DNA of 64,000 nt from Lytechinus pictus (Eukaryota; Echinodermata; Echinoidea; Temnopleuroida; Toxopneustidae): contig NC_087245.1 of assembly GCF_037042905.1 (NCBI RefSeq), forward strand, positions 29,204,001-29,268,000. The letters run 5' to 3'. How positions within the stretch are numbered: the stretch's first letter is position 1; every line of letters begins with the position of its first letter. Positions 27,301-34,829 of the stretch are shown here, piece by piece. The notes under the pieces were generated by a model, which was not told where the DNA came from, searched no databases, and saw nothing but the letters and a program-made list of their open reading frames with translations. The position numbers were made by a program, and so were the translations under genes.

Positions 27301-28939
27301 CGATTATCTGGCAAAACGAAACCATTATGAAATTAAACAAAATGGGGAAAATGACGGCTATAAGCTTAAAAGGTCAACAACATGGAGACCGAAGTACGAC
27401 TTTGCTTTGAATTTGAATGTATGGAGATAATTTTATGATGGACACTATGTAGACGCATCTAATTAGCAACACCTATTCTTTTATTGAGAATTAGGAAGCA
27501 AGACATGTGCAATTTGTTCATGGACCAATAATCTTGAATTTATCAAACTTTGAATTTCAGGTTCTTGATTTACCTCAGCGTCATCGAATCGATTTTAAGC
27601 TCTTCACCATCGTTGCAGCTTTGTCCGAGAAAATATCAAGGCTAGAGTAAGTACATTCTGGTATATAATTTTTCCTTCTTTTATTTTGCATTATCTGCCC
27701 TGTCCCTAACGAGTATTTCAAAATAAGATATTGAAATGAAGGCTCTGCTTTTATTCTGTAGATAGAATCAATCGAAATTTATAAACATTATTCTTCCCTT
27801 GTTACATTACTTTATGACAAAAATAAGCTTATCTCTATACCAAATACGAAATATATTTTCATCTAAGCGCATTCTCTCATCGAATATTTCGGAAACAGAC
27901 ATACTTTGTTTATATTTGGCATAGATGTTTACATTGCATTCTGCACTCCACATTCTATATGTCAATATAGCCATACGTAAACATAACAGACACATTTTAG
28001 AAACGCCTAAAAACCGTTTCAACGCCCACCAAAGATTTTGTAACTCTGTATATATACTGAGTTACAGGCGTATTCTTAACTTTCCCTTTCATAACCATGC
28101 TATCTCTTCTCTATCTTTACACCCCTAGCCCCTTTATCAAGAAACTGATCAACAAGATCAACTTTGAGGCTCTAAATGTGAAGATGGACCGAGCCAAGGA
28201 GTTGTTCTATCTCCTAGAGGACGAGGAGGAGCATGGTTTTCCTGGTGAGGTTCCCGTCAAGAACCTTCAGGTTGAGCTGGAGGCAGGTGGCCTCCGGAAA
28301 GAGCATGTTGATCTGGTGAGTTTGAAAAAAAATTATTACTATAACATGTATAAGCGTACTGTATAAAACATAAGATCATGAACAAGGTTAGGTGACACTA
28401 TAAACATATCTCACCACACGAAGCATTGTTCACACAACTGCGAAAGTTTCCCCTTTTCATAACAAACGTGCCGTAAAGGAAATTATTCCTGTTAATAAAA
28501 TTGCTATCGGTATGTGATTCGATGTCTCTTCGATGTTTTTTAATAACATGAATCTTTACTTTTATTTCATTCCTTCCTTATTCATTTATTTCGTATATGT
28601 ACCCACATCACAATGTGTTCGGCCTCTAACAAAATTCGAAAAGTTACTAGTTACTGACGATATTCTAGATCAACAATCTCAAATTCGAAATGACTGTCAT
28701 CGACTCTTATTCGTATTTTTAATACTCCCGTGTTATCTCTTGAAAGAAATGAGTTTTAATCCAAATTATCTCCATATTGCCTGACCTTATATTTTTATAT
28801 AATTCAGGTGATGACAAAGTTCACTCGAGAAGGGAAAGCAACGGTGGACTTTCTGGACTTCTTGACCTACATCCCCCTCTTCATCGACCTGCATGAGAAC
28901 ATTGTCTCAGATCCTCTCTACGCTACCAAGGACCTGTGA
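482..28939 (+). CDS. Large modular Pro/Lys/Glu-rich protein, 27 exons, family not recognised
   Basis: I assembled this gene exon by exon. Each donor and acceptor is GT/AG and each junction keeps the frame: 482-678, 1206-1473, 2091-2245, 6999-7123, 7678-7893, 8583-8606, 9769-9897, 10202-10643, 11478-11927, 14806-14843, 15389-15532, 16049-16120, 17805-17858, 18419-18547, 20159-20268, 20859-21097, 21501-21608, 22049-22502, 22961-23057, 23501-23644, 24173-24372, 24778-24874, 26133-26260, 26985-27077, 27561-27646, 28129-28315, 28808-28939 (TGA at 28937). The total is 4518 nt, about 1505 residues. No signal peptide or membrane segment is visible. Order of regions: basic N-terminus; three CYxC motifs; charged helix (about 328-371); proline-rich region (about 371-967); acidic/Ser linker (967-1118); Lys-rich segment and coiled coil (1118-1340); EF-hand-like C-terminus (1340-1505). 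A scaffold or cytoskeletal (for example axonemal) role is only a guess. Exon 1 and the start are the least certain parts. Confidence 0.8.
2012..2052. repeat. (AT)n microsatellite
   Basis: About 41 bp of alternating A and T, ending just before the pyrimidine tract of the exon 3 acceptor. Confidence 0.9.
3011..3317 (+). repeat. Tandem direct repeat at the 5' end of the Penelope-like element
   Basis: Two copies of a roughly 155-bp pyrimidine-rich unit lie head to tail. Both contain CAGCTTGATT, then AATTAACTTTGTGTATTCTTAT, then TTCAAATCTACTCGACTTTT, with few differences. The second copy overlaps the opening of the reading frame. Such tandem copies are a recognised feature of Penelope-like elements. 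Confidence 0.85.
3325..5991 (+). CDS. Penelope-like reverse transcriptase with GIY-YIG endonuclease
   Basis: The uninterrupted frame opens at 3268, but I prefer the ATG at 3325 (MTNHLSLFHQLRK, 888 residues), because the first 19 codons lie in the upstream repeat and include an intron-acceptor-like TTCTAG. Reverse transcriptase motifs in order are: IIIKPADKGSAVVVMDR; FYLLPKIHKPG with GRPILS; GTFDVSSLYTSIPH; GTAMGTRMAPSFACLFM; the catalytic YIDD in WWRYIDDIFFIW; and THFLDVTV. A Cys linker motif, KCTSNRCIIC, precedes the C-terminal GIY-YIG nuclease (VVYLITC, then VQYIGETKTTLKKRFYGHRS and a late Glu in REKLWMRRL). In this family the two activities nick the target and prime reverse transcription. 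No stop or frameshift is visible, so the copy may be recent. Confidence 0.92.
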   Translation: MTNHLSLFHQLRKIKLKALKTSFHQDNYRFYSLNRIIPTGLQLHCTPGLGTLTPELRKRWNQTLHGASVRLINILSEQCIASLDSFSADISSLEDELRSCCTQTQWLQYNDEIESDLSKHRSLLTERRNKKIGNLTKKRQRSNRFRRHTNNNDVSPHLVVNLSSSPLSQAETSLLSKGLKFCPTPPEVEQIALSQDLSTFYRRIRLKEFFLDAPPSDPEPFYKKSTWIPPKNRVPSLETYIQAVSSQVRSTDTLDTRAHDNLPREERQALSSLKNRSDIIIKPADKGSAVVVMDRQQYIDEAMKHLNNRSHYALLDSDPTCNFSLQIQSTLNDMKEREYLSEKAHKFLSPTNAKPARFYLLPKIHKPGNPGRPILSGNGSSTENISLFVDYHIKPLVSRAPSYIHDTPDFLRKLNDIKDQIPETAIIGTFDVSSLYTSIPHDEGIQASCEALAASGHSSPPISDIKSLMSHVLTKNNFTFMGKHYLQIFGTAMGTRMAPSFACLFMTKLEQQMLDSAPCRPWIWWRYIDDIFFIWTRDEDSLHTFIDHINSFHRTIQFTSDFSQQETHFLDVTVQKKSNGITTTLYSKPTDTHQYLHSSSCHPRHCKTGIAYSQALRLRRICSEDPDFSFHARNLQKHLCARGHGARAVQLAINKVRSLPRSEVLKPKSDKETTDRIPLVTTFHPNLPPLRKILFDNHHILHTSDRLQQAVPDTPLLAYRRPPNLRDLIVRAEVPSLTNHSSPIQHGTFKCTSNRCIICEIHLHEGDTFTSNSTSLSHQIKGNITCTTTNVVYLITCRVCRVQYIGETKTTLKKRFYGHRSTVNTAKLDTPVGRHFNLPNHSITDMMLQGIESLGTRPDSVRTSREKLWMRRLRTTQPHGLNIQEGND
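6907..6933 (+). ncRNA. Hammerhead-ribozyme-like motif at the element's 3' end
   Basis: CCGACGA (6907-6913) resembles the CUGANGA core with one substitution. It is followed after one base by a five-pair stem (GATTC with GGATC, one G-U pair) and a five-base loop, then GAAA at 6930-6933. The flanking GCCT and AGGC can also pair. Hammerhead motifs are documented in Penelope-like elements. The core mismatch means this may be a degenerate or inactive copy. Confidence 0.4.
6999..8606 (+). CDS. Exons 4-6 of the modular gene, including a 24-nt microexon
   Basis: Exon 4 (6999-7123) follows directly after the Penelope-like insertion and continues exon 3 in phase (CA+T). It encodes a basic segment ending GGSPPPSTYIS. 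Exon 5 (7678-7893) encodes an acidic stretch DDMSSDDEDIESHFD, then a short Pro-rich tract. Exon 6 (8583-8606) is a 24-nt microexon bounded by AG and GTAAGC. It encodes about eight residues, RHCYACRE, when spliced in, giving a third CYxC motif. Skipping it would also preserve the frame because both its borders are phase 1, so it could be an alternative cassette. Exons 4 and 5 are firm on phase; exon 6 is supported by phase and by the repeated motif only. Confidence 0.65.
9769..9897 (+). CDS. Exon 7: charged single-helix segment
   Basis: The exon lies between TTATGTCACAG and a GTAAGT donor. It encodes about 43 residues that are almost entirely Glu, Arg, Lys, Gln and Ala (LEEEERRQEERKRQLEEARQ and onward), typical of a long coiled coil or a stable single alpha-helix. 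Both borders are phase 1. It sits between the Cys-motif exons and the proline-rich block, so it probably acts as a rigid spacer. That role is inference. Confidence 0.75.
10202..11927 (+). CDS. Exons 8-9: KPVEK-type proline-rich region
   Basis: Exon 8 (10202-10643) begins with several FxLTKTE-like repeats (EGFKLTKTEKQTTKF, KKFELTKTEPKTTK), then turns into Pro/Lys-rich sequence with PPTPPPPPKGKK and VEKPKPIEKPKPVEKPKEP. Exon 9 (11478-11927) is nearly all Pro, Lys, Glu and Val. Between about 11740 and 11905 it contains a 24-bp tandem repeat encoding EKPKPVEK-like octapeptides. The exon 8 donor (AAAAG then GTATTT) is phase 2 and fits the A at 11478, giving Arg. The exon 9 donor is GTGAGT at 11928. 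The composition resembles the disordered PEVK segments of titin-like proteins, but I see no homology to titin itself. Confidence 0.8.
11740..11905 (+). repeat. 24-bp coding minisatellite (EKPKPVEK units)
   Basis: Near-identical 24-bp units (GAGAAACCCAAACCGGTTGA plus four bases) repeat about five to six times inside exon 9, each encoding an octapeptide EKPKPVEK or a variant such as EKPKPVVK. Differences between units fall mostly at codon third positions or swap Val for Ile. Confidence 0.85.
14196..14353. mobile_element. MITE-like inverted-repeat element (GTTTCATAAA family)
   Basis: The left end contains CCCGTTTCATAAAGACTTGTTA and the right end the near-complement TAACAAGTTATATGAAACGGACC. The interior is AT-rich and non-coding. 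It lies in intron 9 of the modular gene. Related ends recur elsewhere in the window (42594, 43129). Confidence 0.6.
14806..18547 (+). CDS. Exons 10-14: series of small symmetric proline-rich exons
   Basis: The exons are 14806-14843, 15389-15532, 16049-16120, 17805-17858 and 18419-18547. Exons 11 to 14 each begin with two bases of a split codon and end with one base (phase 1-1), so any of them could be skipped or duplicated without a frameshift. Exon 11 is strongly polyproline (RAPPPPRKPSPPPPKEPTPP); exon 12 is Lys/Gln-rich; exon 13 encodes AKSSKEYVKIPIIPYKSP; exon 14 has PPSPPEEPVQKVIPAPEPEP. Polyproline runs could bind SH3, WW or EVH1 domains (inference). The introns hold an ACT/GCT microsatellite and several MITE-like repeats. 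Confidence 0.75.
15230..15320. repeat. (ACT)n/(GCT)n microsatellite
   Basis: About 65 bp of CTA triplets pass into about 25 bp of GCT triplets, in the intron before exon 11. Reading frames through it give only homopolymeric Leu, Tyr or Ser and are not genes. Confidence 0.9.
16384..16730. mobile_element. TTAA-flanked foldback MITE, copy A
   Basis: The element is bounded by TTAAAGGTCAA on the left and TTGACCTTTAA on the right. The right half contains the family signature GTGAGTGAGGGACATCATCG, then ATGTCATAACTTTCTTATTT and GGGGTGGACTTGACC, shared with the longer copy at 56298-56907. The left arm is shortened and diverged. It lies in intron 12. Confidence 0.6.
17237..17523. mobile_element. Small inverted-repeat element
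   Basis: Terminal GCACTTCAAAACTCCGG faces CCGTTTTGAAGCACG. Further in, GTACACAAATTTTCAGATTT faces AAATCTGAAAATTTGTGTAC. Nothing coding lies inside. It is in intron 12, next to a fragment (about 17555-17680) resembling the right arm of the TTAA foldback family. Confidence 0.55.
20159..21608 (+). CDS. Exons 15-17: basic/proline-rich end and conserved-looking linker
   Basis: Exon 15 (20159-20268) is strongly basic (NPPKKNRRAKLPKRVRKEVK). Exon 16 (20859-21097) is Pro-rich (PVPAPVEPQLPPLPEIPVPQ) and ends with MWRRRPEYK. Exon 17 (21501-21608) continues KPKKKKWRKVEAGSPPSSPD and ends DPLDYLAKYCIV, whose less biased composition suggests the start of a folded region. Junction phases are 0, 2 and 2, all compatible. 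The intron after exon 15 shows nothing notable apart from AT-rich DNA. Confidence 0.75.
22049..24874 (+). CDS. Exons 18-22: acidic/Ser-rich linker, Lys-rich segment and coiled coil
   Basis: Exon 18 (22049-22502, 454 nt) starts HKERVPHYQRVF, then encodes an acidic, Ser/Gly/Asp-rich, probably disordered linker (DDQSETGSMTTEQSSGYGSA). Exon 19 (22961-23057) is helical and charged. Exon 20 (23501-23644) encodes a helix followed by poly-Ala and a Lys/Asp run (KKKKDKKSKKKKKDK). Exon 21 (24173-24372) has a Ser-rich patch, then LGFPILKNGTDEWVLSRM. Exon 22 (24778-24874) is a heptad-like helix (ITEERLEAANKQVRELEG). All junctions are in phase. The Lys-rich stretch could act as a nuclear or nucleic-acid contact, but could equally be charged linker. 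Confidence 0.75.
24420..24650. repeat. Polypurine tract in intron 21
   Basis: About 230 bp on the plus strand consists almost only of A and G (AAG, AGG, GAAAA mixtures). It lies in the intron between exons 21 and 22. It is low-complexity sequence with no coding value. Confidence 0.85.
25267..25985. mobile_element. piggyBac-like non-autonomous element with TTAA target site
   Basis: Both ends carry TTAA immediately outside inverted termini: CCCTAAAAGGACTGGG on the left and CCCAGTCATTTTAGGG on the right. TTAA duplication with CCCT-type termini is diagnostic of the piggyBac superfamily. Each subterminus has a G run followed by GCATNATGGCCCCC. There is no transposase frame in about 710 bp, so it would need trans-supplied enzyme. 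It lies in intron 22 and seems to sit inside another repeat rich in GTGTTA/TAACAC motifs (about 25147-26060). Confidence 0.65.
26133..28939 (+). CDS. Exons 23-27: helical C-terminus resembling degenerate EF-hands
   Basis: The exons are 26133-26260, 26985-27077, 27561-27646, 28129-28315 and 28808-28939. Exon 23 is coiled coil. Exons 24-25 read like a degenerate helix-loop-helix pair (VESLLQRVNSHLISEKECQY, then RHRIDFKLFTIVAALSEKI). Exons 26-27 give a second pair: AKELFYLLEDEEEHG with a following VELEAGGL, then HVDLVMTKFTREGKATVDFL and DFLTYIPLF. The DFLDFL-type exit helix is typical of EF-hand proteins, but the loops lack a full set of acidic calcium ligands, so calcium binding is doubtful. 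The stop TGA is at 28937. This is the region most likely to reveal the family in a profile search. Confidence 0.75.
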
Positions 28940-31900
28940 TGAGGGTACCTACAGTGAGTCATTCACATCAATTAGACTTGCGATGGACTGGTCAGGGGAG
29001 CGGTTTATCAACATTTTTGTCCCAACAAGTTGTCAGATCTGACAACTTTCCTTGGTGTATATTGGCTAAGAATCGGTGTTACTATGGTAACGGTAAGATA
29101 AAATGGGACTTTTCGGATAAACGTCCAACAACCCCTTTCACGAAGCGCTTCCCAGAGGAATGCAAGATGACGAGGATGCACATCAAGTCGCTCGAAAGTC
29201 GCTCGAAGGAGTTAGATGGAATTGTATCCTACCGATGCCATAATAATTCCTTGAAGAACAAGGAAACTAATAACACCAGAGAAGTACATCACAGAGGGTC
29301 TTCCTCTTTAGCGCTAGTAGTGAATCTCCAAGAATTAGAAGACAAAAAATTCAATCTATTTAGAGTCCATTAATTGATTTAAAATTGAACTCTGTAAAAA
29401 TTTCCATTCTGGAGTGTGTGCGTCAAATATGAAACCATAAAGTCTGTTAAATGTAAGTGCTATCATTGTCATAATTGTAGATAATAGTATTATATATATT
29501 TATTAAGGCACTTTTGTAGGTTGCTGAACAATTATACAGCAATTAAGGGCGAAATAGATTGTGATATTAAGTATTTCAACATTCATTTTTTTCAATTTCA
29601 CTATCAATATTCGATACTTCTTTCTTTTACTGTAAGAGCTACTGGCATGACTACGATTTTGTTTATTATACCGTCCAACAAATATAACATTCAAGTTATT
29701 CAACAAATAATGCAGTATTATTCTTCACTAATACGAATCCAGCATTAGTAGTATTGATAGCATTTCGTTATGCCCTATCTAGTGCTAGTGTCTGCTTTAA
29801 ATGATATTTAAATAAGTGTTGCAATTAAATGCCTTGTAGCAAACATACTCTTTTCTATTTCTTAATGTTAAATATGATTACTATAGCATACTCATATTGT
29901 ACTCAACCTATGGCAATCAAGTAGTGTGTTTAGCTTTGATTTAGAATACAAAGTTTCGTGTAAATAGGGTTCATTGGTTTACATGTACATACACAGAAAA
30001 CTATCTAGAGAATGTGAATTTATTCATTCTAGTTTTTTAAGTGTTTTCTCTTCTTTTGTATTGTTTGTGTATTATTTTCCCTTCGCATTTATCCATGCTG
30101 TCACGTTCTTTCGCTCCATTTGTTTTGTTATTCCTACATGTGCATGTTGCTTGAAACCTGTAAACGATATCAAGACAATGGATTTCGACACTTTTCATAC
30201 AATTTTTTCCTTTGACAGCCCCTCCCACTTCCCCTCTGTCACGCTCTTCTTGAAAGATTTGTTTCTATTACCGGTTTTGTGCTTCTCTTCACGTTATACA
30301 GTGATGTAAATCGTGTGAATAAGCGTGCAATCCCACGATATATATTCTTGGTATATTTGTGGCGCCATGATACATACTTATCCAATATTATTATTCAAAA
30401 TTGTTTACTTGGTGTGATCTATATATTGGGGTAAAGAATAAGGCAATCGTATGTGTTACTGAAAGCAATGAACGAATTAGATATACAGTGTATTTTTTTA
30501 CCTCACGTTTTGTCATGGTAACCTTAAAATGGTCTTTCACCACTAAGACTATGACGTCACAATGCTTAATTCGTGTATACTGCCTAACGTGTTAAACATC
30601 ACGGTTGATATATATGTGTAGTATAGGCTTATATATTTGCATTAATGCTCGCATATATCGAATTATTACAAATGTACAATTATTTATTATTGACTTGATA
30701 TGAACCGTCACATTTACTATAGTGTCTTAAATGTAGTGTAGGAACATTTCATCTTGCCATCGTGTTTTAAAGAACGCTGTGTATTATTTTAAAAGTAGGT
30801 ATAAGATAAGGGAAACATTGAAACATAATTGAAACATTGCGCTCTTAAATGTTCTGAGATGTTATTTTTTATTTATCATTTTAACAGAATGCATCCGTTT
30901 GCATAGAACTACATGGTATATAGAATTCGGAATCCAAATGTAGATGAAGTGTTATAAATTGTATCGAATTTATATTACCACAGGTTTCATGTTAGATTAG
31001 TAAGTAGACTGAGAAACATGTGTACCAAACTAAATGATTAACTTGACATAGAAGGGGGAATACTTATGTATTTGGTATATGAATTCAAGATAACTTGACG
31101 TTATAATGTGCAATGCTAACAATAATTAACTAATTTGCTATGGCGTATAAACCTGCTGGGTTATTACATGAAGCAATAAAATATAGATTAATTTACACAG
31201 AATTCCTTCGTTTGCGTAATGATTTATCCAAGAGACCTTTGACGTGTTTTGTGATTGGCACTTGTCTCTCTACTTTCTTCGCTCTCTTGTTTTTGGCTCT
31301 TTTCCTCTCTCTCATTCTCTCTCCTCCTCTATCCCTCCTTGTCTCCGATGCCATAAATACTTTACTTCAGTTGTCTCACATTTGCTCACTATCTTGAATC
31401 GCACTACCCTTCCGTGAATCAGTAATACGATGCACACCAAATTCCTACAAACAAAACTTTAAAATGACTTGTAAAAATGAAGTCTGTTTTAAACATTCGT
31501 TTATGCAAAAACATTATTTATTCATGCATTCCGTTTTTTCTTAAGTTTCATAACATTTGCATATTCTCGTTATGTCAGCCCGTTTTAGCAACACAACTGA
31601 AACATTGTGTACAAAGTCTATGGGAATCACGGTTTTCAACGGGTAAATACATATTTGAGCGAATTGAGCCAATAGGTAAACATTCATTTATACTTCACTC
31701 TTTGCAATCCTCACCGATTATAAGTTGGGTAATAAGAAAATGTCCGATGTCAGGTTTGTAGTCTCTAAAATGTCGATTTCTTTGAGCATTCCAAGCTCAC
31801 ATCCTGTGTAACATTACACAAAGAACACGAAGCAGTACTGTAGTCATATCAATTAAAACAAAATACATCAATTGACATCTCTAATGTGTCCTTATAACAA

Positions 31901-32001
31901 GAAAACTTACAAAAGTGTTATCATACAAAAAGACAATTAACTATATCACACATCTGCAGCACGTTGTATTCTCCCCTTTTCAAATATGCAGCGTTATACT
32001 C
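28940..32001. other. 3' UTR of the modular gene and intergenic DNA
   Basis: No convincing exon is visible on either strand. A stretch at about 28990-29150 looks repetitive, with GTTGTCAGATCTGACAAC (a palindrome) and GTTACTATGGTAACG. The first strong AATAAA that I noted is at 31175-31180. It is too far away to assign confidently as the gene's polyadenylation signal. Confidence 0.5.
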
Positions 32002-34782
32002 TTAGACTTTTTTTTCACCAACAAGTGGGTCCTGAGCTGAAGACACAGACTCGTCGACCGTTTCATTTTTTATCAAGCTTGCCGATTCATCAATCACTGT
32101 ATATGGTTGGTAGTCCCGTATGGCCCAATATTGAAGTTCGACTGTGCCGAAGATGACAAAAGTCAAGCCGCCGAAGCAATAGATACCGGCGATGGTCCAC
32201 ATCACCTTCTGCCATCCTGCAATATCGGTCTGGGTAAGAGAACGTTTATACAAGAGGAGAGTGAGAGGAAAAAAGAAAAGAGAGAGGGGGATAGGGAGGG
32301 AGGGATTGAGATGGAGAAGAATGGAGAAAGGGGGAGAGGATACATGATCACAGCAATTTACACTCTTCTTATAATTCGGCACATTGGCATCGTTGACATA
32401 AGGGCTGATAAAGTATATCCCACGTGACTTTTATTCCCTTTCTGACACAAACCCAATAAAACCACGTTTTTATTCCACAGTATTAATATTGGCTTTCTGC
32501 AAAAAAAAGTCACTCTAAAAAAACAAATGAATAAATATATCCCCTTGAAAGTAATCCATATTTCAGAATCTGCCATTTTGCAAACAAGTTCCATCCTGTT
32601 TCCCACATTTCAAGCTGATCAGCAATCTGCAACTAATAAGAACTACCTATGTATTGATTGAGATTTGTATCAAACCTGTATTTCTGTAAGAACGCCGACA
32701 ATGTATGGTCCAACGATGCCGCCCAGTGTACCGGCCGTGTTCATCATCCCCATGGCAAAACCAGCAAACGGACCGGCGATGTCTAGTAACGCCACGAAAT
32801 GACCAGAGAAAGACACACCAACCCCGCCCATGGCAAGGGTCACAAACGTCACAGACAGGGCCGTGTTGCACCGCGAAAAACCAGCAAGGATAAGAAAGAG
32901 GGCACCCGATCCGAAACCTAAATGGTAAGAAATATTATATGAAAAAAATGCATAAATATTATAAACAAGTATGTCAGGATATTAGCATTAATTTATTAGA
33001 AATAATTTCCCCGTGTTACTGTAGGGCTACTGAGGACCGACGACACTTTCAAATATACAGTGACAATTGAATGTGTTCCAGACCAGACGGGGCAGTGTGA
33101 TGATGTTATTATGATGGTTTTGATGGTGTTTTATTAAATGAATCAGCTGATATCATTATTTTTCTTTTTTTAAATAGTTTTTATACGGTTTTCATGATTT
33201 TGATCAGCAGATATTATTGATAGATTCTGACCCTAGGAGTTTCTACTCAAAGAATGATATCCCGACCATGTAGGCATTTATATTCATGTAAAATTGTTGT
33301 TTGGTTAGGGGTGACAAATAAACTACTATACCGAAAGCAAGGCGTCATTAATACGTAATTTACGCGAAGTGTCCTGCCAGAAAAAAAATGTCCGATTCAT
33401 TTTGTAAACATGGTAAAGGAGGGTTCAGAGCAACAGACAGAATGCTTACCTATAAATGACATAAGTTTCCTCGATGCCTTTTTAGACAGTATCTGCCGAG
33501 AGACGAGGCCATCAGATATAAAACTGGTGACCAGCATGGTGAAAAATTGAAGGACGTAAGGGAGAGCCGAATATACACCTGCCTTTCATATGAAATAAAA
33601 TAACAATTACAAACAAAACCATTTATACATCAACATGTACTTGTCAGATATGGCAACAAGTGTATCCTGAAAATGAGACACAAAACGGCTGAATATTTAA
33701 AATGACATTAACAAAGTTAAACTCACACTGACCTCTCTGACCAACCAGGATAATTCAAAGCATTAATAATCATAATTTCACTGGTCGTAATTTGACTTGT
33801 AGGTTCAGTGAAAACGTGATATAAACTTTGTTTGTACCCCCTCCCTCTTTCTTTTCGCTCTTAAAACATTTCTCTCTTACACACATCCGCAACCCTCACA
33901 CATACACCCACACACTTGCACACCTTCACCCCCACAAAATCCACATACACAAACCTTGGCATACACCGTCACACACCCATACCAATACAACCCACATACA
34001 CAAACCTAGAAACACCCACACATAACATAACAAAACTAGGAGATTCCGTTTATAGGGGATCCACCTGTTCTGCATAGAGGAAACCGCCTACAAGAGGTCT
34101 TGTGGCTTAGTGGATAAGTCTCTTGACTCTGAAACACAAGATTCAGGGTTCAATAATCCTATGTAAATTTTGTAATTGACTTTAATTTGTTACAATAACA
34201 ACAGAATTAACCCCCCCCCCAAAAAAAAAAATACATCCGGGGGTTCCAAACCAACCGCAGCACTCGCATCCTCTCGCAAGGCGTTTATCTACATTTGCCA
34301 CTTTCTACCTAGGAGTAGTAAATGGGTACCCAGAATAAAGGAATTCCTTGAATGCTCGAGCGCCGATCAGGCAGTCAGAGTAGCCGCGATTAAGCAGTGG
34401 TAATGTTATGCAGCGTTTAGTAAAATTGATGATATGTTGCACAGTCTACTAATATTTCATTAATGGTCACTATTCATCAACTTATACGACACATGGACAG
34501 CACTGAAAATTTACCAGTTCTAGGGAAACATGGAGCCCTTCACTGAAGTACAGCGGTAGGTTGACGAGGAGGGTAAATATCCCAAGCGTGTGCGCGAAAT
34601 GGGTGAATACTTGGCACCACATAGCAGGGGACTTGATGATTTGTTTCCATGGCACGGAAGGTCTTAGTGTCTAGGGATAAACAGAAAAGAATGGTAACTG
34701 TGCACGAAAGTGAGTCATGTTTTGGTTCAATAGTAATATGTAAAATAATCATTATTTCTATTATTATTATTATTATTATTAT

Positions 34783-34829
<47 letters not shown>

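Noticed and set aside
28936-29373. 145-residue open frame overlapping the end of the modular gene
   Set aside because: It starts over the TGA of exon 27 in another frame and runs through repeat-like DNA (palindromic GTTGTCAGATCTGACAAC). No domain or splice signal supports it.
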